A stretch of 59,985 nt of DNA, from assembly GCA_016873095.1 (NCBI GenBank), contig VGYC01000019.1:1-59985 (forward strand). The letters are read 5' to 3'. The position numbers were made by a program, and so were the translations under genes. The notes below the pieces were generated by a model. It saw only the letters and a list, made by a program, of their open reading frames with translations. It had not been told where the DNA came from and did no database searches. Source of the stretch: Planctomycetota bacterium. GTDB taxonomy: Bacteria; Planctomycetota; Planctomycetia; Gemmatales; Gemmataceae. Of this stretch, positions 27,603 to 36,473 are shown piece by piece. Position 1 is the first letter of the stretch. Each line of letters begins with the position of its first letter.

Positions 27603-28002
27603 GGCACACCAGAAAAAAATGCAAGCATTGCTACCCGCGTCGGCTTCCAGCTCCGCCCCCGAAATGGCGCATTTGTCGTAAAGATATATATATCAATGTT
27701 TTGCGTATGAAGCCAGTAATGTCTCAGTAAGTCTGGGTTGAAGCGACCAGGAGAGTCGGCGTCTAATTTGGCCGCGCAGCTGGACGATGCCGTCCGGCAC
27801 ATAGGCCGCTAGGTGCCTGTCGTAATGGCGGCAATGGGCAAGCATTTTTGCCGGGATTATGGGGGAATTTGCCTGCAGTACGGATTTTTCAGATTTTTCA
27901 CATTTTTGCTCGACTTTTTTCTTGACACAGCCCTAAAACCTTGGAAGAATTGTCGGTTGTGAAGGAACCTTTCTTATTCGTCCTTCTTTTCAAGGAGACG
28001 CT
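27603..28002. other. 400-nt leader region of the DUF1559 operon
   Basis: No gene is supported. The region is more AT-rich than its surroundings, with an alternating AT tract near 27683-27693 and T-rich runs at about 27888-27920. It holds a promoter candidate at 27922 and the ribosome binding site of the DUF1559 gene. Confidence 0.5.
27922..27950 (+). promoter_or_regulatory. Candidate sigma-70-type promoter
   Basis: A perfect TTGACA at 27922-27927 is followed after 17 nt by AAGAAT (4 of 6 matches to TATAAT) at 27945-27950. It lies about 50 nt before the DUF1559 start, a sensible distance. The -10 element is weak, so this is a candidate only. Confidence 0.45.
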
Positions 28003-28965
28003 ATGCGTACACTTCTGAGGCGTTGGCGAGGGTTTACCCTCATTGAGTTGCTGGTTGTGATCGCCATCATCGCGATCTTGATCGCGCTGCTGGTTCCGGC
28101 GGTGCAAAAGGTGCGCGAGGCGGCAGCGCGCACGCAGTCGGCCAACAATCTCAAGCAGATTTCGCTGGCCCTGCACACCTGCGATGGCACGCACAAGTTT
28201 ATTCCACTGGTTGCCGGCTCGTTCCCGAGGGATCTGGGCTGGACCACTGGCTGGAGCCAGCCGAACTACGGTTCGGGACACTACGGGACGGCCATGTATC
28301 ACCTGTTGCCCTACATCGAACAGGACCCGATCTACAAGGGGCCGGGCTGGAACAGCCAACCTGCTTGGACGACCTGGACCGGCAGCAGCGTTCCCGTTTC
28401 GACGTTCATCGCTCCCGGCGATGGCACGGTGCCGTCGAACGGCCTAGGCAGCTGGGCCAGTCTGGGCTTGACCAGCTACGTTGGCAACACGCAAGCGCTG
28501 GGCTACATCCCGTATGACGGCAACAACCCGACGAGCTACTACGCCTGGTGGTCCGGTCCAGCCAAGTCGATCGGTAAGTCCTTCCGGGACGGCACCTCGA
28601 ACACGATCGCCTGGGCCGAACACTACGCTGTGTGCGGTAACGGTTCGATCGTTGCTGGCAGCGGCACCGGTCGCGGCGTGGAGACCATGTGGTCGTATTC
28701 CTATTACCAGGGTTCGGGTTATCCGCATGCGCCGGCTTACCTACCACTCGGTAATGAGGCTGCACCGAACCTTGTGGACCTTCCCCAGCTGGCGCCCGTG
28801 GATGCGGATTGTGATCCGCGCCGGCTCCAGTCCTATGGCGCTGGTGGGCTCACCGTCGGCATGGTGGACGGCACCGTTCGTACCATCAACCCGAACATCA
28901 CGTTGACGACCTGGTATCGGGCCTGGCATCCGGCGGACGGCAAGTCCCTGGGTGACGACTGGTAG
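28003..28965 (+). CDS. DUF1559 protein with type IV pilin-like N-terminus
   Basis: 320-aa member of the DUF1559 family, hugely expanded in Planctomycetes. The N-terminus carries a prepilin cleavage motif ([11 protein letters not shown], about 9-19) and a single hydrophobic helix, then '[22 protein letters not shown]' region typical of the family. The C-terminus has '[14 protein letters not shown]', also a hallmark. Export and processing by a type II secretion or pilus-like system are expected. GGAG lies 5 nt before the ATG. A downstream lipoprotein gene is the usual neighbour, and a hairpin lies between them. Confidence 0.95.
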   Translation: MRTLLRRWRGFTLIELLVVIAIIAILIALLVPAVQKVREAAARTQSANNLKQISLALHTCDGTHKFIPLVAGSFPRDLGWTTGWSQPNYGSGHYGTAMYHLLPYIEQDPIYKGPGWNSQPAWTTWTGSSVPVSTFIAPGDGTVPSNGLGSWASLGLTSYVGNTQALGYIPYDGNNPTSYYAWWSGPAKSIGKSFRDGTSNTIAWAEHYAVCGNGSIVAGSGTGRGVETMWSYSYYQGSGYPHAPAYLPLGNEAAPNLVDLPQLAPVDADCDPRRLQSYGAGGLTVGMVDGTVRTINPNITLTTWYRAWHPADGKSLGDDW

Positions 28966-28995
28966 TCAAGTAAGTCCATTCAAATCTGATTCACG

Positions 28996-29022
28996 AAATG
29001 GGGAGCGTTTCGCTCCCCATTT
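28996..29022 (+). terminator. Hairpin after the DUF1559 gene
   Basis: A perfect 12-bp stem (28996-29007 with 29011-29022) and a TTT loop, followed by TCAATCTTG. It resembles an intrinsic terminator or attenuator, but the T-tract is short. It may lower expression of the lipoprotein gene relative to DUF1559. Confidence 0.7.
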
Positions 29023-29044
29023 TCAATCTTGTTGAGGGGGTGCT

Positions 29045-29548
29045 ATGAACGGTCATAAGTTGTCGTCCGCATTGCTCATCCTGGTCGGCATCGTTTTCAG
29101 TGTGTCGATCGCTGGATGCACCAAGGGTCCGGCAAAAGGCGTGGGCATGGATGGGAAAGTCACGTACCAAGGCAAGCCCGTGCCAGGCGGCCGTATCACG
29201 TTCCATCCGAAGGATGGTGGGCCAGCTTACACCGCCGAGATTCAATACGACGGCACATTTGCTGCCAAGGATGTGCCGGCTCTTGGCGCGGTGATCGTCA
29301 CTGTCGACAACTCTTTCCTCAAGGGCGCCGAGGGCCCCATCGGTGATCCGACCGTGGAGGCCAAGGCAAAGGGGGAGAACATCAAGGTCGATCCCAAGAT
29401 GCTTCAGCAAAAGGAAAACGTGAAAGTGGACACAAGCAAGGCCAGGAAGTACATCGAACTCCCGGCCAAGTACGCAAAGAAAGAGTCGTCCGACCTGACC
29501 TGGGATATCAAGGCCGGCAATGCGCCCACGACAATTGAACTGAAATAG
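29045..29548 (+). CDS. Small lipoprotein accompanying DUF1559
   Basis: 167-aa lipoprotein. The signal peptide ends in the lipobox SIAGC (cysteine near residue 25). The mature part starts with 'GKVTYQGKPVPGGRITFHP', a carboxypeptidase-regulatory-like (transthyretin-fold) beta-sandwich common in planctomycete lipoproteins encoded after DUF1559. The C-terminal half is rich in Lys and Glu. GAGGGGG lies about 5 nt before the ATG. It probably sits in the periplasmic face of a membrane; its partner or function is unknown. Confidence 0.9.
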   Translation: MNGHKLSSALLILVGIVFSVSIAGCTKGPAKGVGMDGKVTYQGKPVPGGRITFHPKDGGPAYTAEIQYDGTFAAKDVPALGAVIVTVDNSFLKGAEGPIGDPTVEAKAKGENIKVDPKMLQQKENVKVDTSKARKYIELPAKYAKKESSDLTWDIKAGNAPTTIELK

Positions 29549-29560
29549 TAATCTCCGTGC

Positions 29561-29671
29561 GCGCTTCAGCAGCGGGAGATAGCTCGTAGTTCCGCCTTCC
29601 GGCGGTTAGGGTTCCACGGCAGGAAAACTGCCAGACGGCGGAACTACGAACGGGCCGCTGCTGAATGGCGC
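29561..29671. repeat. 111-nt nested palindrome
   Basis: Outer arms 29561-29575 and 29655-29671 pair with a 2-nt bulge; inner arms TCGTAGTTCCGCC (29584-29596) and its exact reverse complement (29637-29649) pair perfectly. Two small hairpins occupy the centre. The element fills most of the gap between the lipoprotein and TPR genes and may be a terminator or a mobile palindromic element. Confidence 0.7.
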
Positions 29672-29699
29672 ATGCCGATCTAGATCTCGGCCGTTCACC

Positions 29700-31028
29700 A
29701 TGATGTTTCCATCGCGGTCAAGCCTCGTTCGTTGCGCAATTCGGCAGCCGATCGTATTTCTGCGGCGCTGGCCCAAGACGGGGGTGGTCGTTTGCGCCAT
29801 CACCCTCGGGCTGGTGGCTGTCCTCTCTGTATTCGTCTGGACAAGGTACCACTATCGCGCCGCCCTGTGGTGCCTGCATAACGACCTGCTCAAGGACGCT
29901 CGCCGTCATCTCGAGCTGAGCCTGCAGGTGTGGCCACACGATCTGGAAACCAATCTCCTGCTGGCACGCGTCTGTCGCATGGGCGGAGACTACATTCAGG
30001 CCGAGCGGCAACTCGACGAGTGCAAGCGCATTGGCGGCATGTCCGATAGGATCCAGCTGGAATGGGTGCTGATGAAGGCTCAGTCCGGCGAGATCCTGCG
30101 CTGGGAGCCTGGACTGCGCCGCTGCCTCGAAGAGAAGCATCCCGATTCCGTGTGGATCCTGCAGACGCTGGCGCACCGTCACCTCTCGGACCTGCGCTTC
30201 ATGGCGGCCCTCGGCTATCTCGACGAATGGCTCAAGCATGACCCCGACAATCTCCGGGCCCTGAGCTGGCGCGGCTGGGTGCGCGAAAAGATGGAGAACG
30301 TGGAGGGAGCTTATGATGATGCCGTTCGCATCCTTCAGATTGCCCCCGACCGCTGGGAGATTCGCCTGCGTTTGGTGGAATACTTGCTCGGCGGCCGAAA
30401 GGTGCCCGAGGCGGAGGAGCACCTGGAGATCCTGAGACGGGACCATGCGGACGACACCCGGGTGATGCATGCCTGGGGCCAGTACCAGTATCACAACGGC
30501 AATCTGGACGAGGCTCGCCAGACATTCGACGCGCTGCTGCAAAAGGCCCCTGATGACGCCAAGGCTCTTTTCGAGCGTGGCCAGATCGAGATTCAGGAAG
30601 GCAGGCTGGACACGGCGGAGAAGTTCCTGCGCCGTTCCATCGAAACGGACCCGGGCAACGTCGATGCCCAGTACGCGCTCTTTTTCACCTTGCAGAACAA
30701 CCCCAAGCGCAAGGGATCTGCCAAGCAAGCCCTGTCGGAATACAAGACCGTTCAGGAGGCAGCCAAGAAGATCCGTCAGCTTCTGAAAGACCTTGATCGC
30801 ATGCCTGGCAACACCAATATCATGGTCGAGACCGGGAAGGTCTTCCTGTTACACGGCAATGCTAAGCTGGGGGCGCAGTTCCTCAATCGTGCCCTCAATG
30901 TGAATCCCTATCATAAAGAAGGGCACGAGTTGCTGATCGATTACTACGAGAAGACGGGCGACAAGAAAAAGGCAGATATCCATCGCAAGGCGCTCGTCGA
31001 TCTGTTTCCGAGTCCGCCGGTTCCCTGA
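29700..31028 (+). CDS. Membrane-anchored TPR protein
   Basis: 442-aa protein with an N-terminal membrane helix (about 28-48), then a chain of tetratricopeptide-like helical repeats from about residue 55 to the end. Clear units include 'GNLDEARQTFDALLQKAPDD' and 'GRLDTAEKFLRRSIETDPGN'. It is a protein-protein interaction scaffold on the periplasmic side. Two adjacent ATGs (29700, 29703) have no strong binding site. It lies 24 nt before the first FG-GAP gene, and TPR plus FG-GAP/ASPIC proteins are often clustered, which suggests they act together. Confidence 0.85.
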   Translation: MMFPSRSSLVRCAIRQPIVFLRRWPKTGVVVCAITLGLVAVLSVFVWTRYHYRAALWCLHNDLLKDARRHLELSLQVWPHDLETNLLLARVCRMGGDYIQAERQLDECKRIGGMSDRIQLEWVLMKAQSGEILRWEPGLRRCLEEKHPDSVWILQTLAHRHLSDLRFMAALGYLDEWLKHDPDNLRALSWRGWVREKMENVEGAYDDAVRILQIAPDRWEIRLRLVEYLLGGRKVPEAEEHLEILRRDHADDTRVMHAWGQYQYHNGNLDEARQTFDALLQKAPDDAKALFERGQIEIQEGRLDTAEKFLRRSIETDPGNVDAQYALFFTLQNNPKRKGSAKQALSEYKTVQEAAKKIRQLLKDLDRMPGNTNIMVETGKVFLLHGNAKLGAQFLNRALNVNPYHKEGHELLIDYYEKTGDKKKADIHRKALVDLFPSPPVP

Positions 31029-31052
31029 GTCGCTCGACTCCAGGAAAATGCC

Positions 31053-33431
31053 ATGTTTCGTGGCGTGCTGAGCTTTGGTTTACTGCTGCTAATCGGCCTG
31101 GGCGCCTGGCTCTGGTTCGGCGGCGCGCCGCGTGAGAACGGCGACGAGCGCGAAGCGGTCATGTCCGCCGAGGAACGGCAGTACATCTGGGATGTCGAGC
31201 ATCATGTCCTCGTCCTGAGCAAGTTCTGGTTCCGTGATCTGGCGGAAGCTCTGAAGAACATGGACCGCGCCAGGCTGCTGAGCCTCCTGGCCCCTGACTT
31301 CAAGGGGAGCAAACCCAGCAATCCGCTCGAGGAACGCCGGAATCTTGGCTTCGGCAAGATCCTTCGCCAGAAAGACGACTCATCGCCTCCAGCAGCGCTT
31401 TCCCGGGAGGCCTTCGTCGATCAGCTATTGGCATACCGCAAGCTGTTCTCGGCGCCGCCCCAGGTCAAGCTGAATCCGAAGACCGTGGCGCCGCGGCAAC
31501 GCAATGATCTCGAGAGTGTCTGGCAAGGGGCGGGCGTCCTGCGTCTGTGGGGCGAGATCCAGCCCGGACAGCCGGGCGAGGTCGTCGTTCAAGTGCAGTT
31601 TTCGCTGCCGCGCCCGCAGAACAACCATGAAGCCGGCTGGCTGCAGGCATGCGGCATCACGCAGGTGCAGCAGGCCAGCGCCACGCGCTTTCTCCTGCAC
31701 GACGTCACGCGTGAACGCGGCATCGATCCCACGCTGTTTCATGACAACTGGGACAAGAAAACGACCGTTCCCTCGACTGGCGGCGTCTATCTGTGCGACT
31801 TCGATCGCGACGGCTGGATGGATGTCCTGATCACGGACCTGGATCGGATTGCGCTTTATCGTGGGCTGCCGGGCGGCAAGTTTCAGGACGTCACAGCGGA
31901 TCTTGGCTTGCTCGTCTATCCCTCGCGCTCGGCGGCGTTCACGCTTGCCGCCTTTGTGGACATCGACGGCGATGGCTGGGAGGATCTGGTCGTTGCCGGC
32001 CACATTTATCGCAATGAGGCCGGCAAGCGCTTCGTCGCCGCCAAGACCAATTTGCGGATCCCCATGGACGCGGTCGGCCTCGCCCTGGCTGATTACGATG
32101 GCGACGGCCTCGTGGACATTTACATCACCCGCCCGGGCAAGACCAAGAAGGGTTCCTGGCTGGACGGCAAGAGTGCGGATCCACGCGGCAACCAGCTATG
32201 GCGCAACCTCGGCAACTGGAAGTTCGAGGATGTGACCGTGGCCAGCAACACCTCGGGCGGTCAGCGTTCCGTCTTCAGCGCCGTCTGGCTGGACATCAAC
32301 AACGATGGGCGACCAGACCTGTATGTCCCCAACGAATTCGGCAACGGCGTGTTGCTGCTGAACAACGGCAAGGGCGCCTTTACCGAGAAGACCCTGGTCC
32401 CCGGCCCCGGTGATTTCGGCACGATGGGCATTACCTGCGGAGACATCGACAATAACGGCCAGATCGACATCTATCTCGGCAACATGTATTCCAAGACCGG
32501 CAGCCGCATCATTGGCAACGTCAAGCCGGGGACTTATCCAGAAGACCTGATGGCGAAGATGCGCCGTTTCGTATCCGGCAGTCAGCTGTATGTGAACCAG
32601 GGCGACTTGAAGTTCACGCCGGTCGCACAGAAATGGCAGATGAACGACGTCGGCTGGGCCTACGGGCCGGCGCTGCTCGACCTGGACAACGACGGCTTTC
32701 TCGACCTGTTCGCGACCTCGGGGTTCATCAGCCTCGATCGCGACAAGCCCGACGGCTGAAGCTGCTTGTGGCAGGCTGTAGTTGCACAGCCATTCAATCG
32801 CGGCGCCAGGCTCTGCGCTCCCGGAAAGGTGGATCCGACCATCGACGAGTTCTGGGTGGATAATCCATGGGACATCGTCGGGGCCGGCTTCAACCTGAGC
32901 AATCATGAACGCCAGCGCTTCTACATGAACCTTGCCGGCACCGGCTTCGTGGACCTCAGCTATCTTTCCGGGGCCGACGCCGAGGGCGATGGCCGCTCGG
33001 TCGTGGGCGCCGACTTTCGCAACAACGGGAGCATCGATCTGATCGTTCGCAAGGTCGGCGGCGGCGCGGTGACGCTCTATGAAAACCGGCTGCTTGACGC
33101 GGGGCACAAGCGCCACTACCTGCACGTTTCCCTGCGTGGGCGCACCAGCAATCGCCTTGGCATCGGCGCACGTCTCACTGCCTACGCGAAGGGCCGTCAG
33201 ATCGTGCGCGAACTCTACCCGCTCAACAGTTACATGTCGCAGATGCCCAACCAGGTGCATTTCGGACTGGCCGACGCCGACTCCGTGGATCGCTTGACCA
33301 TCCGCTGGCCCTCCGGTCAGGTGCAGGAATTGACAAACATCCGTGCGGACAGGCATATCGTCGTCGAGGAAGGAAAAGAGGGCAACGCTGCGGTGGAGAC
33401 CGTGATTCCAGGGAAAACCATCGCCCCCTAG
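31053..33431 (+). CDS. FG-GAP/ASPIC (CRTAC1-like) protein with in-frame TGA, candidate selenoprotein
   Basis: Single gene read through an in-frame TGA at 32757-32759, giving 792 residues with residue 569 as proposed selenocysteine. Residues 5-22 form a membrane or signal helix. A non-repeat domain (about 30-215) is followed by FG-GAP/VCBS repeats with calcium-binding motifs (DFDRDGWMD, DIDGDGWED, DYDGDGLVD, DINNDGRPD, DLDNDGFLD). After the TGA come 'SCLWQAVVAQPF', a further FG-GAP part and an ASPIC/UnbV domain ('RLGIGARLTAY', 'IRWPSGQVQEL'). Without readthrough the C-terminal third has no start or binding site of its own. The residue gives a U-S-C motif. A nonsense mutation is the alternative, in which case the parts are 31053-32759 and an untranslated 3' remnant. 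Confidence 0.75.
32774..32791 (+). promoter_or_regulatory. Candidate bacterial SECIS hairpin
   Basis: Stem GGCTGT/ACAGCC (6 bp, perfect) with loop AGTTGC. The loop begins 20 nt after the TGA and has G at its second position. As I recall the general bacterial SECIS model, it calls for a small apical loop with a G in the first two positions about 16-37 nt after the UGA, which this meets. Lower-stem pairing is poor. Confidence 0.5.
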
Positions 33432-33460
33432 AAGCGCCGGACGGCGCGTGTGAGAGTTGC

Positions 33461-35305
33461 GTGCTCAAGAGTAGCTGGTTACTTGCCCTGGGGACCGTGG
33501 TGCTTGCGGCACTCGGGGCCTATTTCCTGATACGCCAGCCCGACCATTCAGCGCCGCCCCGGGGCGGCAAGCAGCCGACTGGCAACTTCCGCGACATGGC
33601 GGCGGAATGTGGCCTCGATTTCCGCATGGCCTTTCTTCCCAGCGAGCAGGGCGAAAACTTCAAGATCAACCTCTATGACCACGGCTGCGGAGTCGCGGTC
33701 GCCGACTTTGACGGCGATGGCTACGAGGACATCTACTTTGTCAATCAACTCGGTCCCAATGCCCTGTACAGAAACCGGGGCGATGGCACCTTCGTCAATG
33801 TCTCGGAAAACGCCGGCGTGGCGGTTGGCGATCGCATCTGCGTCGGCGCCGCCTTTGGCGACATCGATAACGATGGGTATCCGGATCTCTTCGTGACTTC
33901 GATCCGCGGCGGCAACATCCTGTTTCGCAATCTGGGCAACGGCAAGTTCAAGGACGTGACCAAGGAAGCCGGTCTCACCTGGATCGGGCACTCGCAAACG
34001 GCCGCGTTTTTCGATTACGACAAGGATGGTTTTCTCGATCTCATGCTGACCAACACCGCCAACTGGACGTTTCCCGATCGTGAGCCGGCGGCGTTCTACT
34101 ACCCGGGAGTGAAGAATCTCTGGGGACTGGCCGCCAGCCCCAAGGAATACAACGTCCTGTATCGCAATAACGGCGATGGCACATTCACCAATGTCACTGA
34201 CAAGGCCGGCGTCAAGGGCCAGGGCTGGGGCGGCGACGTCGCCATCTTCGACTACGACGAGGACGGCAACCTCGACATGCTGATCACGAACATGTTCGGC
34301 CGCAGCCAGCTCTGGCGAAACAATGGCAACGGCACGTTTAGCGACGTCACGCGTGCCGTCCTGGGCCGCACGTCCTTTGGCGCCATCGGCTCCAAGGCGT
34401 TCGACTTCAACAACGATGGCAAGCTGGATCTGATCATCGTGGACATGCACTCCGACATGTGGACTGGCTTCGTGCTGGGCATGACGCCGCCGGAGCTGCA
34501 GCTTTCGGAGAAGAAGAAATTTGCCAAGCTGAGCGGGCCGATGGAACTGGCCTCCTTCGAGGGGCTAGCCGGCGAGAAGCTGGAACAGAAGCTCGTGGAC
34601 GTGTTCCAGGTGCGCTACGACGAGGTGCTGTTTGGCAACACCCTCTTCAAGAATGTGGGCGGTGGCAAGTTCACCGAAATCTCGGAACAGGCCGGAGTGG
34701 AGACGTTCTGGCCATGGGGCGTGGCCACCGGAGACTTCAACAACGACGGCTTCGAGGACGTGTTCTTGCCATCGGGAATGGGTTACCCATTTTTCTACTG
34801 GGGAAACCGCCTGCTCATGAACAACGGCAATGAGACTTGTTCGGAACGTTCTCGCCAGGACGGCATCGAGCCGCCGCGACATGGCATCTATCTCGCCGAG
34901 AAGATCGGCGGCGAGAGTGCGTCACGCAGCTCGCGCTGCGCCGCGACCGCGGACTTCCGCAAGATCGGCCGGCTGGATATCGTCACCAACAACTTCAACG
35001 ACAGTCCTTATTTCTTTCAGAACCATTTTCCGAGAAAGAACTTCATCACCTTTCAGCTTCAGGGAACGAAGAGCAATCGCGATGCCGTCGGAGCGCTGGT
35101 CACGGCGCACCTCGGCAAGGAGGTGTTGGTCCGGCAGGTTCCGGCAGCGGGCGGTTACCTGTCTCAGTCATCCAAGAACCTTCATTTCGGACTTGGCAAT
35201 CGCGAGCGCGTTGACCGCGTGGAGATTCGCTGGCCGAGCGGCAAGCATCAGGAAATCCTCAACCCCGCCATCAATCAATGGCATCGCGTTGTGGAACCCA
35301 GGTGA
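33461..35305 (+). CDS. FG-GAP/ASPIC (CRTAC1-like) protein
   Basis: 614-aa secreted paralogue of the upstream gene. It has an N-terminal hydrophobic signal or anchor (about 3-22), multiple FG-GAP/VCBS repeats with calcium-binding loops (DFDGDGYED, DIDNDGYPD, DYDKDGFLD, DYDEDGNLD, DFNNDGKLD, DFNNDGFED), and a C-terminal ASPIC/UnbV domain ending 'IRWPSGKHQEI'. The start is a GTG preceded by GAGAG, 29 nt after the previous stop. Residues about 458-468 ('ETCSERSRQDG') look shifted: the +1 frame there reads like the family consensus, so two compensating indels are possible. It likely binds surface ligands with the TPR protein. Confidence 0.88.
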   Translation: MLKSSWLLALGTVVLAALGAYFLIRQPDHSAPPRGGKQPTGNFRDMAAECGLDFRMAFLPSEQGENFKINLYDHGCGVAVADFDGDGYEDIYFVNQLGPNALYRNRGDGTFVNVSENAGVAVGDRICVGAAFGDIDNDGYPDLFVTSIRGGNILFRNLGNGKFKDVTKEAGLTWIGHSQTAAFFDYDKDGFLDLMLTNTANWTFPDREPAAFYYPGVKNLWGLAASPKEYNVLYRNNGDGTFTNVTDKAGVKGQGWGGDVAIFDYDEDGNLDMLITNMFGRSQLWRNNGNGTFSDVTRAVLGRTSFGAIGSKAFDFNNDGKLDLIIVDMHSDMWTGFVLGMTPPELQLSEKKKFAKLSGPMELASFEGLAGEKLEQKLVDVFQVRYDEVLFGNTLFKNVGGGKFTEISEQAGVETFWPWGVATGDFNNDGFEDVFLPSGMGYPFFYWGNRLLMNNGNETCSERSRQDGIEPPRHGIYLAEKIGGESASRSSRCAATADFRKIGRLDIVTNNFNDSPYFFQNHFPRKNFITFQLQGTKSNRDAVGALVTAHLGKEVLVRQVPAAGGYLSQSSKNLHFGLGNRERVDRVEIRWPSGKHQEILNPAINQWHRVVEPR

Positions 35306-35320
35306 TGATTCATTCGTCCG

Positions 35321-36328
35321 TCACGAGGGCACGGCGTCCAGGTCGCTGGCGGCCCAATCCCGACGGCGCCATTTCTCGACAGTGATGGCTGCCATGGCCG
35401 CGTTGTCTGTGCACAGATCCATGGGTGGAATGAATAGCTCGACGCCGCGTTGGCGGGACATTGCCTCGAGGGCATTGCGCAGGCAGCGGTTGGCCGCGAC
35501 CCCGCCGCCAACCGCAAGGCACGTCAAGGCAGTACTTTCCAGGGCCTGGCCCGCCTTGGCCGTCAGCACATCGACGACGGCCTGCTGAAAGCTGGCCGCC
35601 AGGTCAGCACGTCGTTGCGGCGTCAGCGGCGGCCCGCCGCGCGTCGCACCCTGTCCGTGCACCGCGTACAGCACCGCCGTCTTCAGGCCGCTGAAGCTGA
35701 AGTCGAGACGCTCCTCGCGCAGGAACGATCGGGGGAAGCGAAACGCCTTCGGATCACCGCTGATCGCCTCTCTTTCAACCGCCGGCCCACCAGGAAAGCC
35801 GAGGTCCAGAATGCTCGCGACCTTGTCGAACGCTTCGCCGGCGGCGTCGTCGATGGTCGCGCCCAGCAGATCGAAGGCAAGCGGCGACCGGCAATGAAAC
35901 AGACTCGTATGCCCGCCGCTGACGACGAGTCCGACGCACGGGAAGATATCTCTCCCCGCCGCCAGCCGACACGCGTAGATGTGCGCCTCGATATGGTTGC
36001 CGGCCACCAGCGGCACATCGAGCGCGAGCGCCAGAGCCTTGGCGGCGCTGACGCCGACCAGAAGAGCGCCCACGAGCCCCGGAGAGTTCAGCACGGCGAT
36101 GCAACCGACTTGCTGGAGCGTGATGCCCGCCTGACGCAAGGCGTCGTCGATGACCGGCAGGAGTCGCTGCAGATGCGCCCGGGCCGCCACCTCCGGCACG
36201 ACACCGCCGAAGCGGGCATGCAGGTCCGTCTGCGAGGCCACGACGTTGGCGAGGATGGTCAGGTCCTCGGTGAAAACGGCGGCGGCCGTCTCATCGCAGG
36301 AGGTTTCGATGGCGAGGAAGTATGTCAC
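35321..36328 (-). CDS. tsaD: tRNA N6-adenosine threonylcarbamoyltransferase
   Basis: 335-aa catalytic subunit for the t6A37 modification of ANN-decoding tRNAs. Visible are ETSCDETAAAV (8-18), the metal-binding histidines in GNHIEAH, 'GLVVSGGHTSL', 'GEAFDKVA' and 'LAVGGGVAANRCLR', all typical of TsaD/Kae1. The length is normal. The start codon is GTG with no clear binding site, so translation may be modest. It converges with the FG-GAP gene (15 nt gap) and is divergent from the DnaK-like gene. It is essential or near-essential in most bacteria. Confidence 0.97.
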   Translation of the reverse strand: MTYFLAIETSCDETAAAVFTEDLTILANVVASQTDLHARFGGVVPEVAARAHLQRLLPVIDDALRQAGITLQQVGCIAVLNSPGLVGALLVGVSAAKALALALDVPLVAGNHIEAHIYACRLAAGRDIFPCVGLVVSGGHTSLFHCRSPLAFDLLGATIDDAAGEAFDKVASILDLGFPGGPAVEREAISGDPKAFRFPRSFLREERLDFSFSGLKTAVLYAVHGQGATRGGPPLTPQRRADLAASFQQAVVDVLTAKAGQALESTALTCLAVGGGVAANRCLRNALEAMSRQRGVELFIPPMDLCTDNAAMAAITVEKWRRRDWAASDLDAVPS

Positions 36329-36473
36329 GGTTTAGGTGTGCGTCACGTGCCCGTATGTGCGATTGCTGCGGTCGTGAATGAGCGATAATAATATTCTACC
36401 GAGTGCACTTCGCCGCTGCTGCGCCGACGTAGAATTTGCCGCAGCACACGGCGAATTCCTGAAAGATTCTTGC

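Noticed and set aside
32766-33431. The C-terminal part of the first FG-GAP gene as a separate gene
   Set aside because: It would need a TTG start without a binding site and begins in the middle of the conserved family sequence, directly after the TGA and in the same frame.
36378-36473. A 32-codon N-terminal extension of the DnaK-like gene
   Set aside because: Hsp70 proteins begin at the [10 protein letters not shown] strand; the extension is not conserved-looking and has no binding site.
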